A stretch of DNA of 64,000 nucleotides, taken from Caballeronia arvi. Its GTDB lineage: Bacteria > Pseudomonadota > Gammaproteobacteria > Burkholderiales > Burkholderiaceae. Positions 17,511-26,349 of the stretch are shown here, piece by piece. Positions within the stretch are counted from its first letter, which is position 1; each line of letters starts with the position of its first letter. The stretch spans positions 1-64,000 of the forward strand of contig NZ_FCOM02000045.1 of NCBI RefSeq assembly GCF_001544695.2. The letters run 5' to 3'. The notes under the pieces were generated by a model that saw only the letters and a program-made list of their open reading frames with translations, searched no databases and was not told the origin of the DNA. Made by a program: the position numbers and the translations under genes.

Positions 17511-19610
17511 TTACTCCTGATGTGCAGATTCTTTGGATACCGCGAGCAGACAGCCATCGGGCTGCACCGTCGCAGTGAACGACGAGGTCACCAGCGTCGA
17601 CGTTTCCGGCTCGACGATGATGGCGGGGCCGCTCACGCTCTCGCCGACCTTGAGCGTTGCGCGCTCGACGATCGCCGCCTCCACGAACTTGCTCAGCGCG
17701 GCGTCGAAAATCTTGCGGGTCTTCTGCACCTTCGCGGCGTCGCGCGACGTGACCATTTGCAGACGTTCGACAGGCGGCAGCGGCGAGCTCGCCTTGACCG
17801 CCCAACTGACGATCTCGATATCCAGGCCATCGATCGGGCGGCCGAAGAATTGTGTGTAGGACTTCGTGAACGCTTCGGCGAAGTTGATGCGATCATCGGC
17901 CGTGAAGCGCCGATGCGGAATCGCCACGGGAATTTCCCAGCCTTGCCCGACATAGCGCATGAAGGTCTTGATCTCGACCACAGGCTCCGCTTCACCCGAT
18001 CCCTGCCGCGCGAAATGAAGCGCCTCTTCGCGCAACTGATCGACGATCTCGTTGAGCGCATCGGCATCGAAATCGGCGAAGCGCATGCTCGCGCTGCGAA
18101 CGCTTTCATAGCCGAACGGCGCGCGCAGGAAACCAATCGCCGAACCGACGCCCGCACCGGGCGGAACGATGAACTTCTTGATGCCGCTCTTTTCGCACAG
18201 GCGCGCGGCGTGCAGAGGGCCGGCGCCGCCGAACGTAATCATCGTGTAGTCGCCGATGTCCTTGCCGCTTTCGACCGCATGAACGCGAGCCGCGTTGCTC
18301 ATGTTTTCGTCGACGACTTCCGCCACGCCGTAGGCCGTTTCCTCGGGGCTGAGGTTGATCGCCCCGCCGACTTCCGCGACCATCGCGTTCGCCGCGTTAT
18401 CGCTAGACAGGGGGATGGTGCCGCCCGCGAAGTTCGCGGGGTCGAGGCGGCCCAGCAGCAAGTCGGCGTCGGTGACGGTCGGCTGCGTGCCGCCGCGTTG
18501 ATAGCACGCCGGACCCGGCTCGGACGCGGCGCTGTGCGGACCGACCCGGATTTGGCGCATGACGTCCATTGAAGCGATCGAACCGCCGCCTGCGCCGATT
18601 TCGACCATCTCCACGACGGGAATCGAAATCGGCATGCCGCTGCCTTTCTTGAAGCGATAAGTACGCGCCACTTCGAAGGTGTTCGCCGTTTTGGGCGTGA
18701 GATCGTCGATCAGGCAGATCTTGGCCGTGGTGCCGCCCATGTCGAAGGAGAGCACGGTGTTCAGGTCATAGCGGGCAGCGATGTGCGCCGCGAAGATCGC
18801 GCCGCCCGCCGGACCCGACTCCACCAGACGAACCGGAAACTCCGACGCGCTCTCGACCGACACGATGCCGCCGCCCGAGTGAATGATGAAGATGGGGCAG
18901 ACCGCGCCCGCGTCGCGCACCTTGCCGAGCAAGCGGTCCAGATACGACTTCATGATGGGCCGAACATAGGCGTTCGCGCAGACCGTGTTGAAGCGCTCGA
19001 ACTCACGAATCTGCGGCGACACTTCGCTCGAAATCGACACGGAAACGTTCGGCAGGCGCTTCAGGATGGCGTCGCGCATCATGCGCTCGTGCACGCCATT
19101 CGCGTACGCGTGAATAAAGCCGACCGCGACGCTCTCGAATCCACCCTTTTCGATGCGATCGACGACAGCTTCGATTTGCGCTTCAGTCGGGGCGAGCAAC
19201 ACGCCGCCTTGGGCATCGATACGCTCGCTGAGCGTGAAACGGTCCGCGCGCTCGATGAGGGGAGGGGGCAGCTTGATGTTCAAATCGTACTGCTCGAAGC
19301 GGTTTTCGGTCCGCATCTCGATCGTGTCACGGAAGCCTTCCGTCGTGACGAAAGCCGTCTTCGCGCCGCGACGCTCGATCAGGGCGTTCGTCGCGAGCGT
19401 CGTGCCGTGAATGATGACGCCGATGTCCTTCAGCGCGATACCAGCCTTGTCCGCAACGATGCCGATGCCTTTGATGATGGCGCGCTCGGGCGCCTCGTAA
19501 TCCGTCAGCACCTTGGTGGAAAAGAGCGCTCCACCGAGTTCCAGCGCGACGTCGGTAAAAGTCCCGCCGATGTCGACACCCACTCGTGCTTTATCGTGAC
19601 TGGCCACCAT
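17511..19610 (-). CDS. hyuA: Hydantoinase/oxoprolinase A subunit (HyuA-like)
   Basis: Start at 19610 (AAGGAG five to six bases upstream) gives 699 residues. The N-terminus has the phosphate-binding VGVDIGGTFTDVALE of the HyuA/acetate-kinase-like fold, then IIHGTTLATNALIERRGAKTA, HSGGG, LSFDMGGTTAKI near residue 300, GPACYQRGG and a C-terminal domain ending near residue 699. This subunit binds ATP in hydantoinase, 5-oxoprolinase and acetone/acetophenone carboxylase complexes. It heads a six-gene operon and faces livH across a 500-bp divergent promoter region that carries a copy of the candidate GntR operator. Confidence 0.9.
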   Translation of the reverse strand: MVASHDKARVGVDIGGTFTDVALELGGALFSTKVLTDYEAPERAIIKGIGIVADKAGIALKDIGVIIHGTTLATNALIERRGAKTAFVTTEGFRDTIEMRTENRFEQYDLNIKLPPPLIERADRFTLSERIDAQGGVLLAPTEAQIEAVVDRIEKGGFESVAVGFIHAYANGVHERMMRDAILKRLPNVSVSISSEVSPQIREFERFNTVCANAYVRPIMKSYLDRLLGKVRDAGAVCPIFIIHSGGGIVSVESASEFPVRLVESGPAGGAIFAAHIAARYDLNTVLSFDMGGTTAKICLIDDLTPKTANTFEVARTYRFKKGSGMPISIPVVEMVEIGAGGGSIASMDVMRQIRVGPHSAASEPGPACYQRGGTQPTVTDADLLLGRLDPANFAGGTIPLSSDNAANAMVAEVGGAINLSPEETAYGVAEVVDENMSNAARVHAVESGKDIGDYTMITFGGAGPLHAARLCEKSGIKKFIVPPGAGVGSAIGFLRAPFGYESVRSASMRFADFDADALNEIVDQLREEALHFARQGSGEAEPVVEIKTFMRYVGQGWEIPVAIPHRRFTADDRINFAEAFTKSYTQFFGRPIDGLDIEIVSWAVKASSPLPPVERLQMVTSRDAAKVQKTRKIFDAALSKFVEAAIVERATLKVGESVSGPAIIVEPETSTLVTSSFTATVQPDGCLLAVSKESAHQE

Positions 19611-20114
19611 GACTCTCCTTGTAAACCATGATATGCGCCGAGCACCGCTCAGCGCGTTTTCCCGATGACGAACAAATCGTTCGAAGGCGTGGCGCAGGGA
19701 CGACTCGGCCTCTTTCCACACCCTCTGTTCCTGCTCTTGCCGTCTCTATTTTTTGCTCGTTGACATATGATGAGTGACGTCATAAAGTGATGTCAAGCCA
19801 AACAAATTAAAAAGATCTTTGAGAGCATTCTTCTCCAATCTTTCGCTTGCGTAAAGCACTGTTTTATAAGGATTAACGCGAACGGAATCGAAGAAATCTG
19901 GTCTGTTCGAAGCTGCATCTAGGTAACTTCACCGATTGGCGCAAAACTCGCGAAAAATTAATTTTCCCCGTGTTTTTTGATCGAAGCGGGGGCGCGGAAG
20001 AGGCGGGGCGGTCAGCCCGAATCTGCATGCGCCGTTTTGATGTGTCGTCGGGCCGGCGATTCGCCAGTCCGATGGCTTAACAGCTCTCGAAGCCGGGAGC
20101 GTCATGGAGTGCCA
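19611..20114. other. hyuA / livH divergent promoter region
   Basis: About 500 bp without a convincing gene; the part from 19740 to 19900 is AT-rich. It must drive the hyuA operon leftward and the liv-etf operon rightward. It holds the candidate operator cluster at 19760-19796. No hairpin RNA or riboswitch was recognised. Confidence 0.6.
19760..19796. promoter_or_regulatory. Candidate operator cluster: GntR-site copy C inside a 37-bp inverted repeat
   Basis: TGACATATGATG (19761-19772) is copy C of the locus motif. It is embedded in a larger dyad: TTGACAT (19760-19766) pairs with ATGTCAA (19790-19796), and the palindrome TGACGTCA (19775-19782) lies at almost the same centre. Position in the divergent gap suggests one dimeric or tetrameric regulator controlling both operons. 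Confidence 0.55.
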
Positions 20115-21065
20115 GTGGATATCTTTATTCAACAGATTCTGAATGGCTTGGTGCTGGGCAGTGTCTACGCGATCATCGCCCTGGGGTACACGATGGTGTA
20201 CGGCATCCTGGGGATCATCAACTTCGCGCACGGCGATGTGCTGATGGTCGGCGCGCTGGTCGCGCTGTCGACGATCTCGGTGTTGCAGAACCACTTTCCG
20301 GGGCTGGGCAATGTGCTCACGCTCGCGATTGCGCTGGTCGTTGCGGCCGTCGTCTGCGCGATCGTGGGCTACACGATCGAACGCGTCGCGTACCGTCCGC
20401 TGCGCAAGGCGCCGCGTCTCGCGCCGCTGATCACGGCCATCGGCGTATCCATCCTGCTGCAGACCCTCGCGATGATGATCTGGTCGCGCAATCCGCTCGC
20501 CTTTCCGCAACTGCTCCCGACCGATCCGCTCAACGTCATTGCGCCCACCGACACGACGCCCGGCGCCGTGATCTCCATGACGGAAATCGTGATCATGGCG
20601 GTGGCCTTCCTGGTGATGGGCGGCCTGCTGTTGCTCGTCCATAAAACCAAGCTCGGCCGCGCGATGCGCGCCATCGCCGAGAACCCGGCCAACGCTTCCC
20701 TGATGGGCGTGAACCCCAACTTCGTCATCTCTGCCACGTTCATGATCGGATCTGCGCTGGCCGCGCTTGCGGGCGTGATGATCGCGTCCGAATACGGCAA
20801 TGCGCACTTCTATATGGGCTTCATTCCGGGCCTGAAAGCCTTCACCGCGGCGGTGCTCGGCGGTATCGGAAATCTTGCGGGCGCAATGGTCGGCGGCGTC
20901 CTGCTGGGTCTCATCGAGCAGCTTGGAGCCGGGTACATCGGCGCGCTGACGGGCGGCGTGTTCGGCAGCAACTATCAAGACGTGTTCGCATTCGTCGTGC
21001 TCATCGGTGTCCTGGTGTTTCGACCGTCAGGCCTCCTCGGCGAGCGTGTCGCCGACCGCGCTTAA
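20115..21065 (+). CDS. livH: Branched-chain-type ABC transporter permease LivH
   Basis: A GTG at 20115 preceded by GGAG (20106-20109) is the best start and gives the standard LivH beginning (DIFIQQILNGLVLGSVYAIIALGYTMVYGI), about 316 residues. Eight or so membrane segments are visible, along with the EAA-like cytoplasmic loop (GRAMRAIAENPANASLMGVN). It forms the membrane channel with LivM. It opens a tightly spaced operon livH-livM-livG-livF-etfB-etfA-aldolase. No binding-protein gene is in the operon; two candidates bracket the locus at 7692 and 28512. Confidence 0.92.
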   Translation: MDIFIQQILNGLVLGSVYAIIALGYTMVYGILGIINFAHGDVLMVGALVALSTISVLQNHFPGLGNVLTLAIALVVAAVVCAIVGYTIERVAYRPLRKAPRLAPLITAIGVSILLQTLAMMIWSRNPLAFPQLLPTDPLNVIAPTDTTPGAVISMTEIVIMAVAFLVMGGLLLLVHKTKLGRAMRAIAENPANASLMGVNPNFVISATFMIGSALAALAGVMIASEYGNAHFYMGFIPGLKAFTAAVLGGIGNLAGAMVGGVLLGLIEQLGAGYIGALTGGVFGSNYQDVFAFVVLIGVLVFRPSGLLGERVADRA

Positions 21066-21082
21066 CGAGGGAGACAAAAGAC

Positions 21083-22252
21083 ATGACTTCGATTCAACGT
21101 ATCGAGCCATCCACGACGCTGGTACCCGAGCGAGGCGCGGCTCATCGGATTGCAGTCGTCGTCGCAACGACCGTGCTGGTCGCAGCCGCACCGATGATCA
21201 TCGGCGCGGTCGGCGGAAACTACTGGGTCCGCGTGCTCGACTTCGCGATGCTCTACGTGATGCTCGCGCTCGGTCTGAACGTGGTGGTGGGATTCGCCGG
21301 CCTGCTGGACCTCGGGTATATCGCGTTCTACGCGGTTGGCGCATACACGGCGGGGCTTCTCTCGTCTCCCCATCTGGCCAGCCAGTTCGAATGGATCGCT
21401 CATCTCGCACCGGGCGGCCTTCATATTCCGTTCGTCATCATCGCGCCGCTTGCGATGGCCGTTGCCGCGTTGTTCGGCATCCTGCTGGGTGCGCCGACGC
21501 TGCGTCTTCGCGGCGATTACCTTGCGATCGTGACCCTCGGATTCGGCGAGATCGTGCGGATCTTCATGAATAACCTCGATCGTCCGCTGAACATCACGAA
21601 CGGTCCGAAAGGGATCAACGGCATCGATCCGGTTCACGTCGGCGGCTACAGCCTCGCGCAGACGCACACGTTGTTCGGTGTGCAGTTTCCATCGGTATAT
21701 CTCTACTACTACGCATTCGTGCTGTGCGCGTTGCTCGTGATCTGGGTGTGCACGCGATTGCAGCACTGCCGGATCGGTCGCGCATGGGCGGCGATTCGCG
21801 AAGATGAGATCGCAGCGAAAGCGATGGGGATCAACACGCGAAACGTCAAGCTGCTCGCCTTCGCGATGGGTGCGTCGTTCGGCGGACTGTCGGGCGCGAT
21901 GTTCGGCGCATTCCAGGGCTTCGTATCGCCGGAGTCGTTCACGCTGCAAGAGTCGATCGTCGTGCTCGCCTGCGTGGTGCTCGGCGGCATGGGCCATATT
22001 CCGGGCGTCATTCTCGGGGCCGTGTTGTTGGCAATCCTTCCCGAAGCCCTGCGCACGACCATGGGTCCGCTGCAGCATGCGCTCTTCGGGCACGAGATCG
22101 TCGATACCGAAGTCATCCGCCAACTGGTCTACGCACTTGCAATGGTGCTGATCATGCTCTATCGCCAGGAAGGCCTGTGGCCCGCGCCGAAACACGAGGA
22201 CAAGATCGCGAAGGTGGCGAGGCGCAACGCGAAGAAGCTGGCTCAATCCTGA
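21083..22252 (+). CDS. livM: Branched-chain-type ABC transporter permease LivM
   Basis: The 389-residue permease carries the LivM signature: LDFAMLYVMLALGLNVVVGFAGLLDLGYIAFYAVGAY in the early helices, LRLRGDYLAIVTLGFGEIVRI, and the EAA loop GRAWAAIREDEIAAKAMGINTRNVKLLAF. It has an extended, poorly conserved N-terminus of about 30 residues and a Lys/Arg-rich tail, both usual for LivM. GGGAGA precedes the ATG. It pairs with LivH in the inner membrane; the gap to livH is 17 bp. Confidence 0.93.
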   Translation: MTSIQRIEPSTTLVPERGAAHRIAVVVATTVLVAAAPMIIGAVGGNYWVRVLDFAMLYVMLALGLNVVVGFAGLLDLGYIAFYAVGAYTAGLLSSPHLASQFEWIAHLAPGGLHIPFVIIAPLAMAVAALFGILLGAPTLRLRGDYLAIVTLGFGEIVRIFMNNLDRPLNITNGPKGINGIDPVHVGGYSLAQTHTLFGVQFPSVYLYYYAFVLCALLVIWVCTRLQHCRIGRAWAAIREDEIAAKAMGINTRNVKLLAFAMGASFGGLSGAMFGAFQGFVSPESFTLQESIVVLACVVLGGMGHIPGVILGAVLLAILPEALRTTMGPLQHALFGHEIVDTEVIRQLVYALAMVLIMLYRQEGLWPAPKHEDKIAKVARRNAKKLAQS

Positions 22253-22270
22253 TCGACGGGAGCATTGAAC

Positions 22271-23047
22271 ATGAGTGAAAAGATGATTCGGCTGTCCGTC
22301 AAGGGAGCCACCAAACGTTTCGGCGGATTGCAGGCGCTCTCGGATGTAGGTCTGGAAATCGAAGAGGGCACGATCTACGGCTTGATCGGACCGAACGGCG
22401 CTGGAAAAACGACGTTCTTCAACGTGATAACGGGTCTTTATACGCCCGACTCGGGCGTCTTCAAGCTCGACGGGCAAGACTACAAGCCAACGGCGGTCTA
22501 TCAAGTGGCTCAGGCGGGAATCGCGCGGACGTTCCAGAACATTCGTCTCTTCGGCGGCATGACGGCGCTGGAAAACGTGATGGTCGGCCGACACGTTCGA
22601 ACCAAACACGGGCTGATCGGCGCGGTTTTTCAGACACCCGCCGAGCGACGCGAAGAGCGCGAGATCAAGGACCGAGCGCTCGAATTGCTCGATTACGTCG
22701 GCGTTCTCCAATACGCGGATTACACGTCGCGGAATCTGTCGTACGGGCATCAACGACGGTTGGAGATCGCGCGGGCACTCGCCACCGATCCGAAGGTTCT
22801 GGCGCTCGACGAGCCGGCAGCGGGCATGAATGCGACCGAGAAGGTCGAACTGACCAAGCTTCTCGACAAGATTCGAAGCGACGGAAAAACGATTCTGCTG
22901 ATCGAGCACGATGTGAAGCTCGTCATGGGTCTATGCAACCGCATGACCGTACTGGATTACGGAAAGGTCATCGCCGAAGGGTTTCCACAGGATGTTCAGA
23001 AGGACCCGAAAGTCATCGAAGCCTATCTTGGCGCGGGAGTGCACTGA
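22271..23047 (+). CDS. livG: ABC transporter ATP-binding protein LivG
   Basis: The ATG at 22271 (GGGAG eight bases upstream) is preferred over a TTG six bases earlier. The 258-residue ATPase has Walker A GPNGAGKTT, the LivG-typical QAGIARTFQNIRLFGGMTALENVMVG, signature RNLSYGHQRRLEIARAL, Walker B VLALDEPAAGMN and the switch His in LLIEHDVKLVMGL. The signature has SYGHQ in place of LSGGQ, as is normal in LivG. Its stop overlaps livF's start (TGATG). Confidence 0.93.
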   Translation: MSEKMIRLSVKGATKRFGGLQALSDVGLEIEEGTIYGLIGPNGAGKTTFFNVITGLYTPDSGVFKLDGQDYKPTAVYQVAQAGIARTFQNIRLFGGMTALENVMVGRHVRTKHGLIGAVFQTPAERREEREIKDRALELLDYVGVLQYADYTSRNLSYGHQRRLEIARALATDPKVLALDEPAAGMNATEKVELTKLLDKIRSDGKTILLIEHDVKLVMGLCNRMTVLDYGKVIAEGFPQDVQKDPKVIEAYLGAGVH

Positions 23048-23763
23048 TGCCGACTTGCATGCTGAAAATCAAGGGCCTTCAGGTCAACTACGGCGGCATC
23101 CAGGCGGTGAAGGGCGTCGATCTGGAGATCGGGCAGGGCGAACTCGTGACCCTCATCGGCGCCAACGGTGCGGGCAAGACCACGACGATGAAAGCCATCA
23201 CGGGGCTCAAACCGTATTCGGCTGGCGATATCGAGTATCTGGGCGAGTCGATCAAGGGCGTGCCGTCGCACGAGTTGTTGAAGCGCGGACTCGCGATGGT
23301 GCCGGAGGGCAGAGGCATTTTTGCGCGCATGACGATCGTCGAGAACATGCAGATGGGCGCGTACCTTCGCAACGACAACGACGGCATCAAGGCCGACGTC
23401 GATCGGATGTTCGGCTTTTTTCCGCGCCTGAAGGAACGCGCGACGCAACTCGCCGGGACGCTCTCCGGCGGCGAACAGCAAATGCTTGCGATGGCGCGGG
23501 CCATCATCAGCAAGCCACGGCTGCTGTTGCTCGATGAACCGTCGATGGGCCTGTCGCCCATCATGGTCGAAAAGATCTTCGAGGTAGTCCGTGAGATTTC
23601 TGCCGAGGGCATCACTGTGATGCTGGTTGAACAGAACGCCCGGTTGGCGCTCCAGGCCGCCAATCGAGGATACGTGATGGATTCCGGGATGGTCACGATG
23701 TCTGGCGACGCCAAACAGATGCTGGACGATCCAAAGGTTAGAGCAGCCTACTTGGGCGAATGA
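23047..23763 (+). CDS. livF: ABC transporter ATP-binding protein LivF
   Basis: The start at 23047 overlaps the livG stop by one base. The 238-residue ATPase shows Walker [17 protein letters not shown], the LivF-specific [21 protein letters not shown], signature [15 protein letters not shown], Walker [14 protein letters not shown] and the switch His replaced by Gln in [10 protein letters not shown], as usual in LivF. It completes the transporter. The next gene, etfB, begins 26 bp later, which links import to ETF-dependent oxidation. Confidence 0.93.
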   Translation: MPTCMLKIKGLQVNYGGIQAVKGVDLEIGQGELVTLIGANGAGKTTTMKAITGLKPYSAGDIEYLGESIKGVPSHELLKRGLAMVPEGRGIFARMTIVENMQMGAYLRNDNDGIKADVDRMFGFFPRLKERATQLAGTLSGGEQQMLAMARAIISKPRLLLLDEPSMGLSPIMVEKIFEVVREISAEGITVMLVEQNARLALQAANRGYVMDSGMVTMSGDAKQMLDDPKVRAAYLGE

Positions 23764-23789
23764 CAAATCAGGTAATGCAGAGGACAGCA

Positions 23790-24539
23790 ATGAAGATCTT
23801 GGTGCCAGTGAAGCGCGTGGTGGACTACAACGTGAAGGTCCGCGTGAAGTCGGATAACACGGGTGTCGATATTAGTAACGTGAAGATGTCGATGAATCCG
23901 TTTGACGAGATCGCGGTTGAAGAAGCGGTGCGCCTGAAAGAAGCGGGCGTCGCGACCGAAGTGATCGCTGTGTCGTGCGGTGTGACGCAATGTCAGGAGA
24001 CGTTGCGTACGGCTTTAGCGATTGGCGCGGATCGCGCAGTGCTGGTGGAAACGGATGCGGAGTTGCAGCCGCTCGCCGTGGCCAAACTGCTCAAAGCATT
24101 GGTCGATCAGGAAAAGCCCGAGTTGGTCATTCTCGGCAAGCAGGCCATCGATGACGATTCGAATCAGACCGGTCAGATGCTTGCTGCGCTGGCGGGTCTG
24201 CCGCAGGCGACGTTCGCATCGAAGGTCGTGATCGCCGACGGTAAAGCCACGGTCTCGCGCGAAGTCGATGGCGGTGCGGAAACGCTGTCTCTCAAGTTGC
24301 CCGCAGTCGTGACGACGGACCTGCGCCTGAACGAGCCGCGCTACGTGACGCTGCCGAACATCATGAAGGCGAAGAAGAAGCCGCTGACCACGGTGAAGCC
24401 TGCGGACCTGGGCGTCGATGTCACGCCGCGTCTGAAGACGTTGAAAGTCACCGAGCCGCCGAAGCGCAGTGCGGGCGTCATGGTGCCGGACGTGAAGACG
24501 CTGGTCGAGAAACTGAAGAACGAAGCGAAGGTGATCTGA
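23790..24539 (+). CDS. etfB: Electron transfer flavoprotein subunit beta
   Basis: Start at 23790 (AGAGGA seven bases upstream) gives [20 protein letters not shown], the standard EtfB beginning, 249 residues. Visible hallmarks are [40 protein letters not shown] (the AMP-binding region) and [16 protein letters not shown]. EtfB with EtfA forms the soluble flavoprotein that carries electrons from acyl-CoA or amine dehydrogenases to ETF:quinone oxidoreductase. Location inside a liv operon, away from fatty-acid genes, suggests a dedicated ETF for a dehydrogenase of this locus or a housekeeping copy recruited here. Confidence 0.93.
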   Translation: MKILVPVKRVVDYNVKVRVKSDNTGVDISNVKMSMNPFDEIAVEEAVRLKEAGVATEVIAVSCGVTQCQETLRTALAIGADRAVLVETDAELQPLAVAKLLKALVDQEKPELVILGKQAIDDDSNQTGQMLAALAGLPQATFASKVVIADGKATVSREVDGGAETLSLKLPAVVTTDLRLNEPRYVTLPNIMKAKKKPLTTVKPADLGVDVTPRLKTLKVTEPPKRSAGVMVPDVKTLVEKLKNEAKVI

Positions 24540-24541
24540 TC

Positions 24542-25474
24542 ATGACGAGTCTCATCATTGCGGAACACGATAACGCCTCGATCAAGGCAGCGACGCTGAA
24601 TACGGTTGCGGCGGCTGCGAAGATTGGCGGCGATGTTCACGTGCTTGTTGCAGGTTCGAACGCGCAAGGCGCGGCGAATGCTGCGGCGAAGATCGCCGGC
24701 GTGGCGAAAGTGCTGCTCGCCGATGCGCCCCAACTCGCCGATGGCCTCGCGGAAAACATCGAAGGCACGGTGCTGAATATCGCGAAGGATTACTCGCACA
24801 TTCTGGCTCCGGCGACGGCTTACGGTAAGAACATCGCGCCGCGCATTGCAGCGCATCTCGATGTCGCGCAGATCAGCGATATCACCGCCGTCGATAGCGC
24901 CGATACATTCGAGCGCCCGATCTACGCGGGCAATGCAATCGCGATCGTGCAGTCGATCGATCCGATCAAGGTCATCACCGTGCGCTCGACGGGTTTCGAT
25001 CCGGTCGCGGCTGAAGGCGGTAACGCGCAAATAGAAAAAATCGAAGCCGCCGCCGACGCGGGCATCTCGCAGTTCGTGAGCCGCGAAGTGACGAAGCTCG
25101 ATCGTCCGGAACTGACGAGCGCGAAGATCATCGTTTCGGGCGGCCGTGGCCTGGGCAGCGGCGAGAACTACACGAAGACGCTGGAGCCGCTGGCCGACAA
25201 GCTGGGCGCAGCGCTCGGCGCATCGCGCGCGGCAGTCGATGCCGGCTACGTGCCGAACGATTTTCAAGTCGGGCAGACCGGCAAGATCGTCGCGCCGCAG
25301 TTGTATGTCGCGGTCGGCATCTCTGGCGCGATTCAACACCTCGCGGGTATGAAAGACAGCAAGGTCATCGTCGCGATCAACAAGGATTCCGAAGCACCGA
25401 TCTTCGGCGTAGCCGATTACGGCCTCGTCGGTGACTTATTCGAGGTCATACCTGCACTCGTTTCCGCCTTGTAG
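24542..25474 (+). CDS. etfA: Electron transfer flavoprotein subunit alpha
   Basis: Two bases after etfB's stop. The 310-residue subunit has the C-terminal FAD-binding signature (SGGRGLGSGENY, SRAAVDAGYVPNDFQVGQTGKIVAPQLYVAVGISGAIQHLAGM and INKDSEAPIFGVADYGLVGDLFE). It binds the FAD and docks to the partner dehydrogenase. The most obvious partners here are the FAD oxidoreductases at 13748-14944 and 9025-10269; no acyl-CoA dehydrogenase is encoded in the window. Confidence 0.93.
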   Translation: MTSLIIAEHDNASIKAATLNTVAAAAKIGGDVHVLVAGSNAQGAANAAAKIAGVAKVLLADAPQLADGLAENIEGTVLNIAKDYSHILAPATAYGKNIAPRIAAHLDVAQISDITAVDSADTFERPIYAGNAIAIVQSIDPIKVITVRSTGFDPVAAEGGNAQIEKIEAAADAGISQFVSREVTKLDRPELTSAKIIVSGGRGLGSGENYTKTLEPLADKLGAALGASRAAVDAGYVPNDFQVGQTGKIVAPQLYVAVGISGAIQHLAGMKDSKVIVAINKDSEAPIFGVADYGLVGDLFEVIPALVSAL

Positions 25475-25553
25475 CCGGGTCGTGAAGGCCCCCTTCAAAA
25501 AGCAATTCAACTCCTGACACGTTGAACCCGATCATCACGGAGAAATTCAAAAC

Positions 25554-26336
25554 ATGATTTCCACGACCGACCCGCACATCAACCGCAAACCCCGGAATAT
25601 TTCGCAAGAGGAATGGGACACCCGTGTGCAACTCGCTGCGGCATACCGCCTGGCCGCCAAGTTCGAGCTGACCGACCTGATTTACACGCACATTTCCGCG
25701 CGCGTGCCGGGTACGCAGGACCAGTTCCTCATCAACCCGCATGGCTGGTTCTTCGATGAAATCACTGCGTCGTCGCTGGTCAAGATCGACGTGAATGGCA
25801 AACCGATCGGCGACGATCGTTTCGAAGTCAACGCCGCGGGCTTCACCATCCACAGTGCGCTGCATCAGGCTCGACACGACGTCGAATGCGTGGTTCATCT
25901 GCACACGACCTACGGCATGGCCGTAGCTGCAATGGAATGCGGGCTTCTGCCGCTGAATCAGATCAGCATGCAGTTCTATAACCGTGTCGCGTACCACGAG
26001 TACGAGGGCATCTCGCTCGAACTGGACGAGCGCGAACGGATCGTGAAGTCGATCGGCAAGAAGGAATATCTGATCCTGCGCAACCACGGCTTGCTGACCA
26101 CCGGGCGCTCGGTTGCGGAAGCATTCACGCGGATGTACTACCTGAACAAGGCGTGTGAAATCCAGGTGGCGACGCTTTCCGCTGGTCAGAAGGTGACTAT
26201 TCCTTCGCCCGAAGTTTGCGAACACGCGGCCAAGCAGCACGATGACTACGCCTATCTGGACACGGTTCACCTCGACCGCGAATGGACTGCGTTGCTTCGC
26301 CTTCTCGATCGCGATGGCGGCGGGTATCGCGCCTGA
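25554..26336 (+). CDS. Class II aldolase/adducin family protein
   Basis: The 260-residue protein matches the class II aldolase/adducin fold: RLAAKFELTDLIYTHISARVPG, FLINPHGWFFDEI, the zinc-binding CVVHLHTTYGMAVAAM and ILRNHGLLTTGRSVAEAF, which supplies the third His. Relatives are fuculose/ribulose-phosphate aldolases or epimerases and various decarboxylases. It follows etfA by 79 bp and ends the liv-etf operon before a hairpin. It could cleave a hydroxyacyl or sugar-like intermediate in the same pathway. Confidence 0.85.
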   Translation: MISTTDPHINRKPRNISQEEWDTRVQLAAAYRLAAKFELTDLIYTHISARVPGTQDQFLINPHGWFFDEITASSLVKIDVNGKPIGDDRFEVNAAGFTIHSALHQARHDVECVVHLHTTYGMAVAAMECGLLPLNQISMQFYNRVAYHEYEGISLELDERERIVKSIGKKEYLILRNHGLLTTGRSVAEAFTRMYYLNKACEIQVATLSAGQKVTIPSPEVCEHAAKQHDDYAYLDTVHLDREWTALLRLLDRDGGGYRA

Positions 26337-26349
26337 GTAACGGCACGCG

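Noticed and set aside
17506-17805. N-terminal extension of HyuB to 17805
   Set aside because: It would overlap hyuA by 300 bp; the ATG at 17505 has a strong ribosome binding site.
17806-19610. Possibility that HyuA is a carboxylase subunit (acetone/acetophenone type)
   Set aside because: No third or gamma subunit typical of acetone carboxylase is present, and hydantoinase/oxoprolinase is the more frequent role; it stays open only as a minor alternative.
19977-20114. N-terminal extension of LivH from 19977
   Set aside because: The extra 46 residues do not resemble LivH, while GGAG plus GTG at 20115 gives the standard beginning.
21062-22909. A 615-codon minus-strand open frame
   Set aside because: Antisense to livM and livG, whose motifs are unmistakable.
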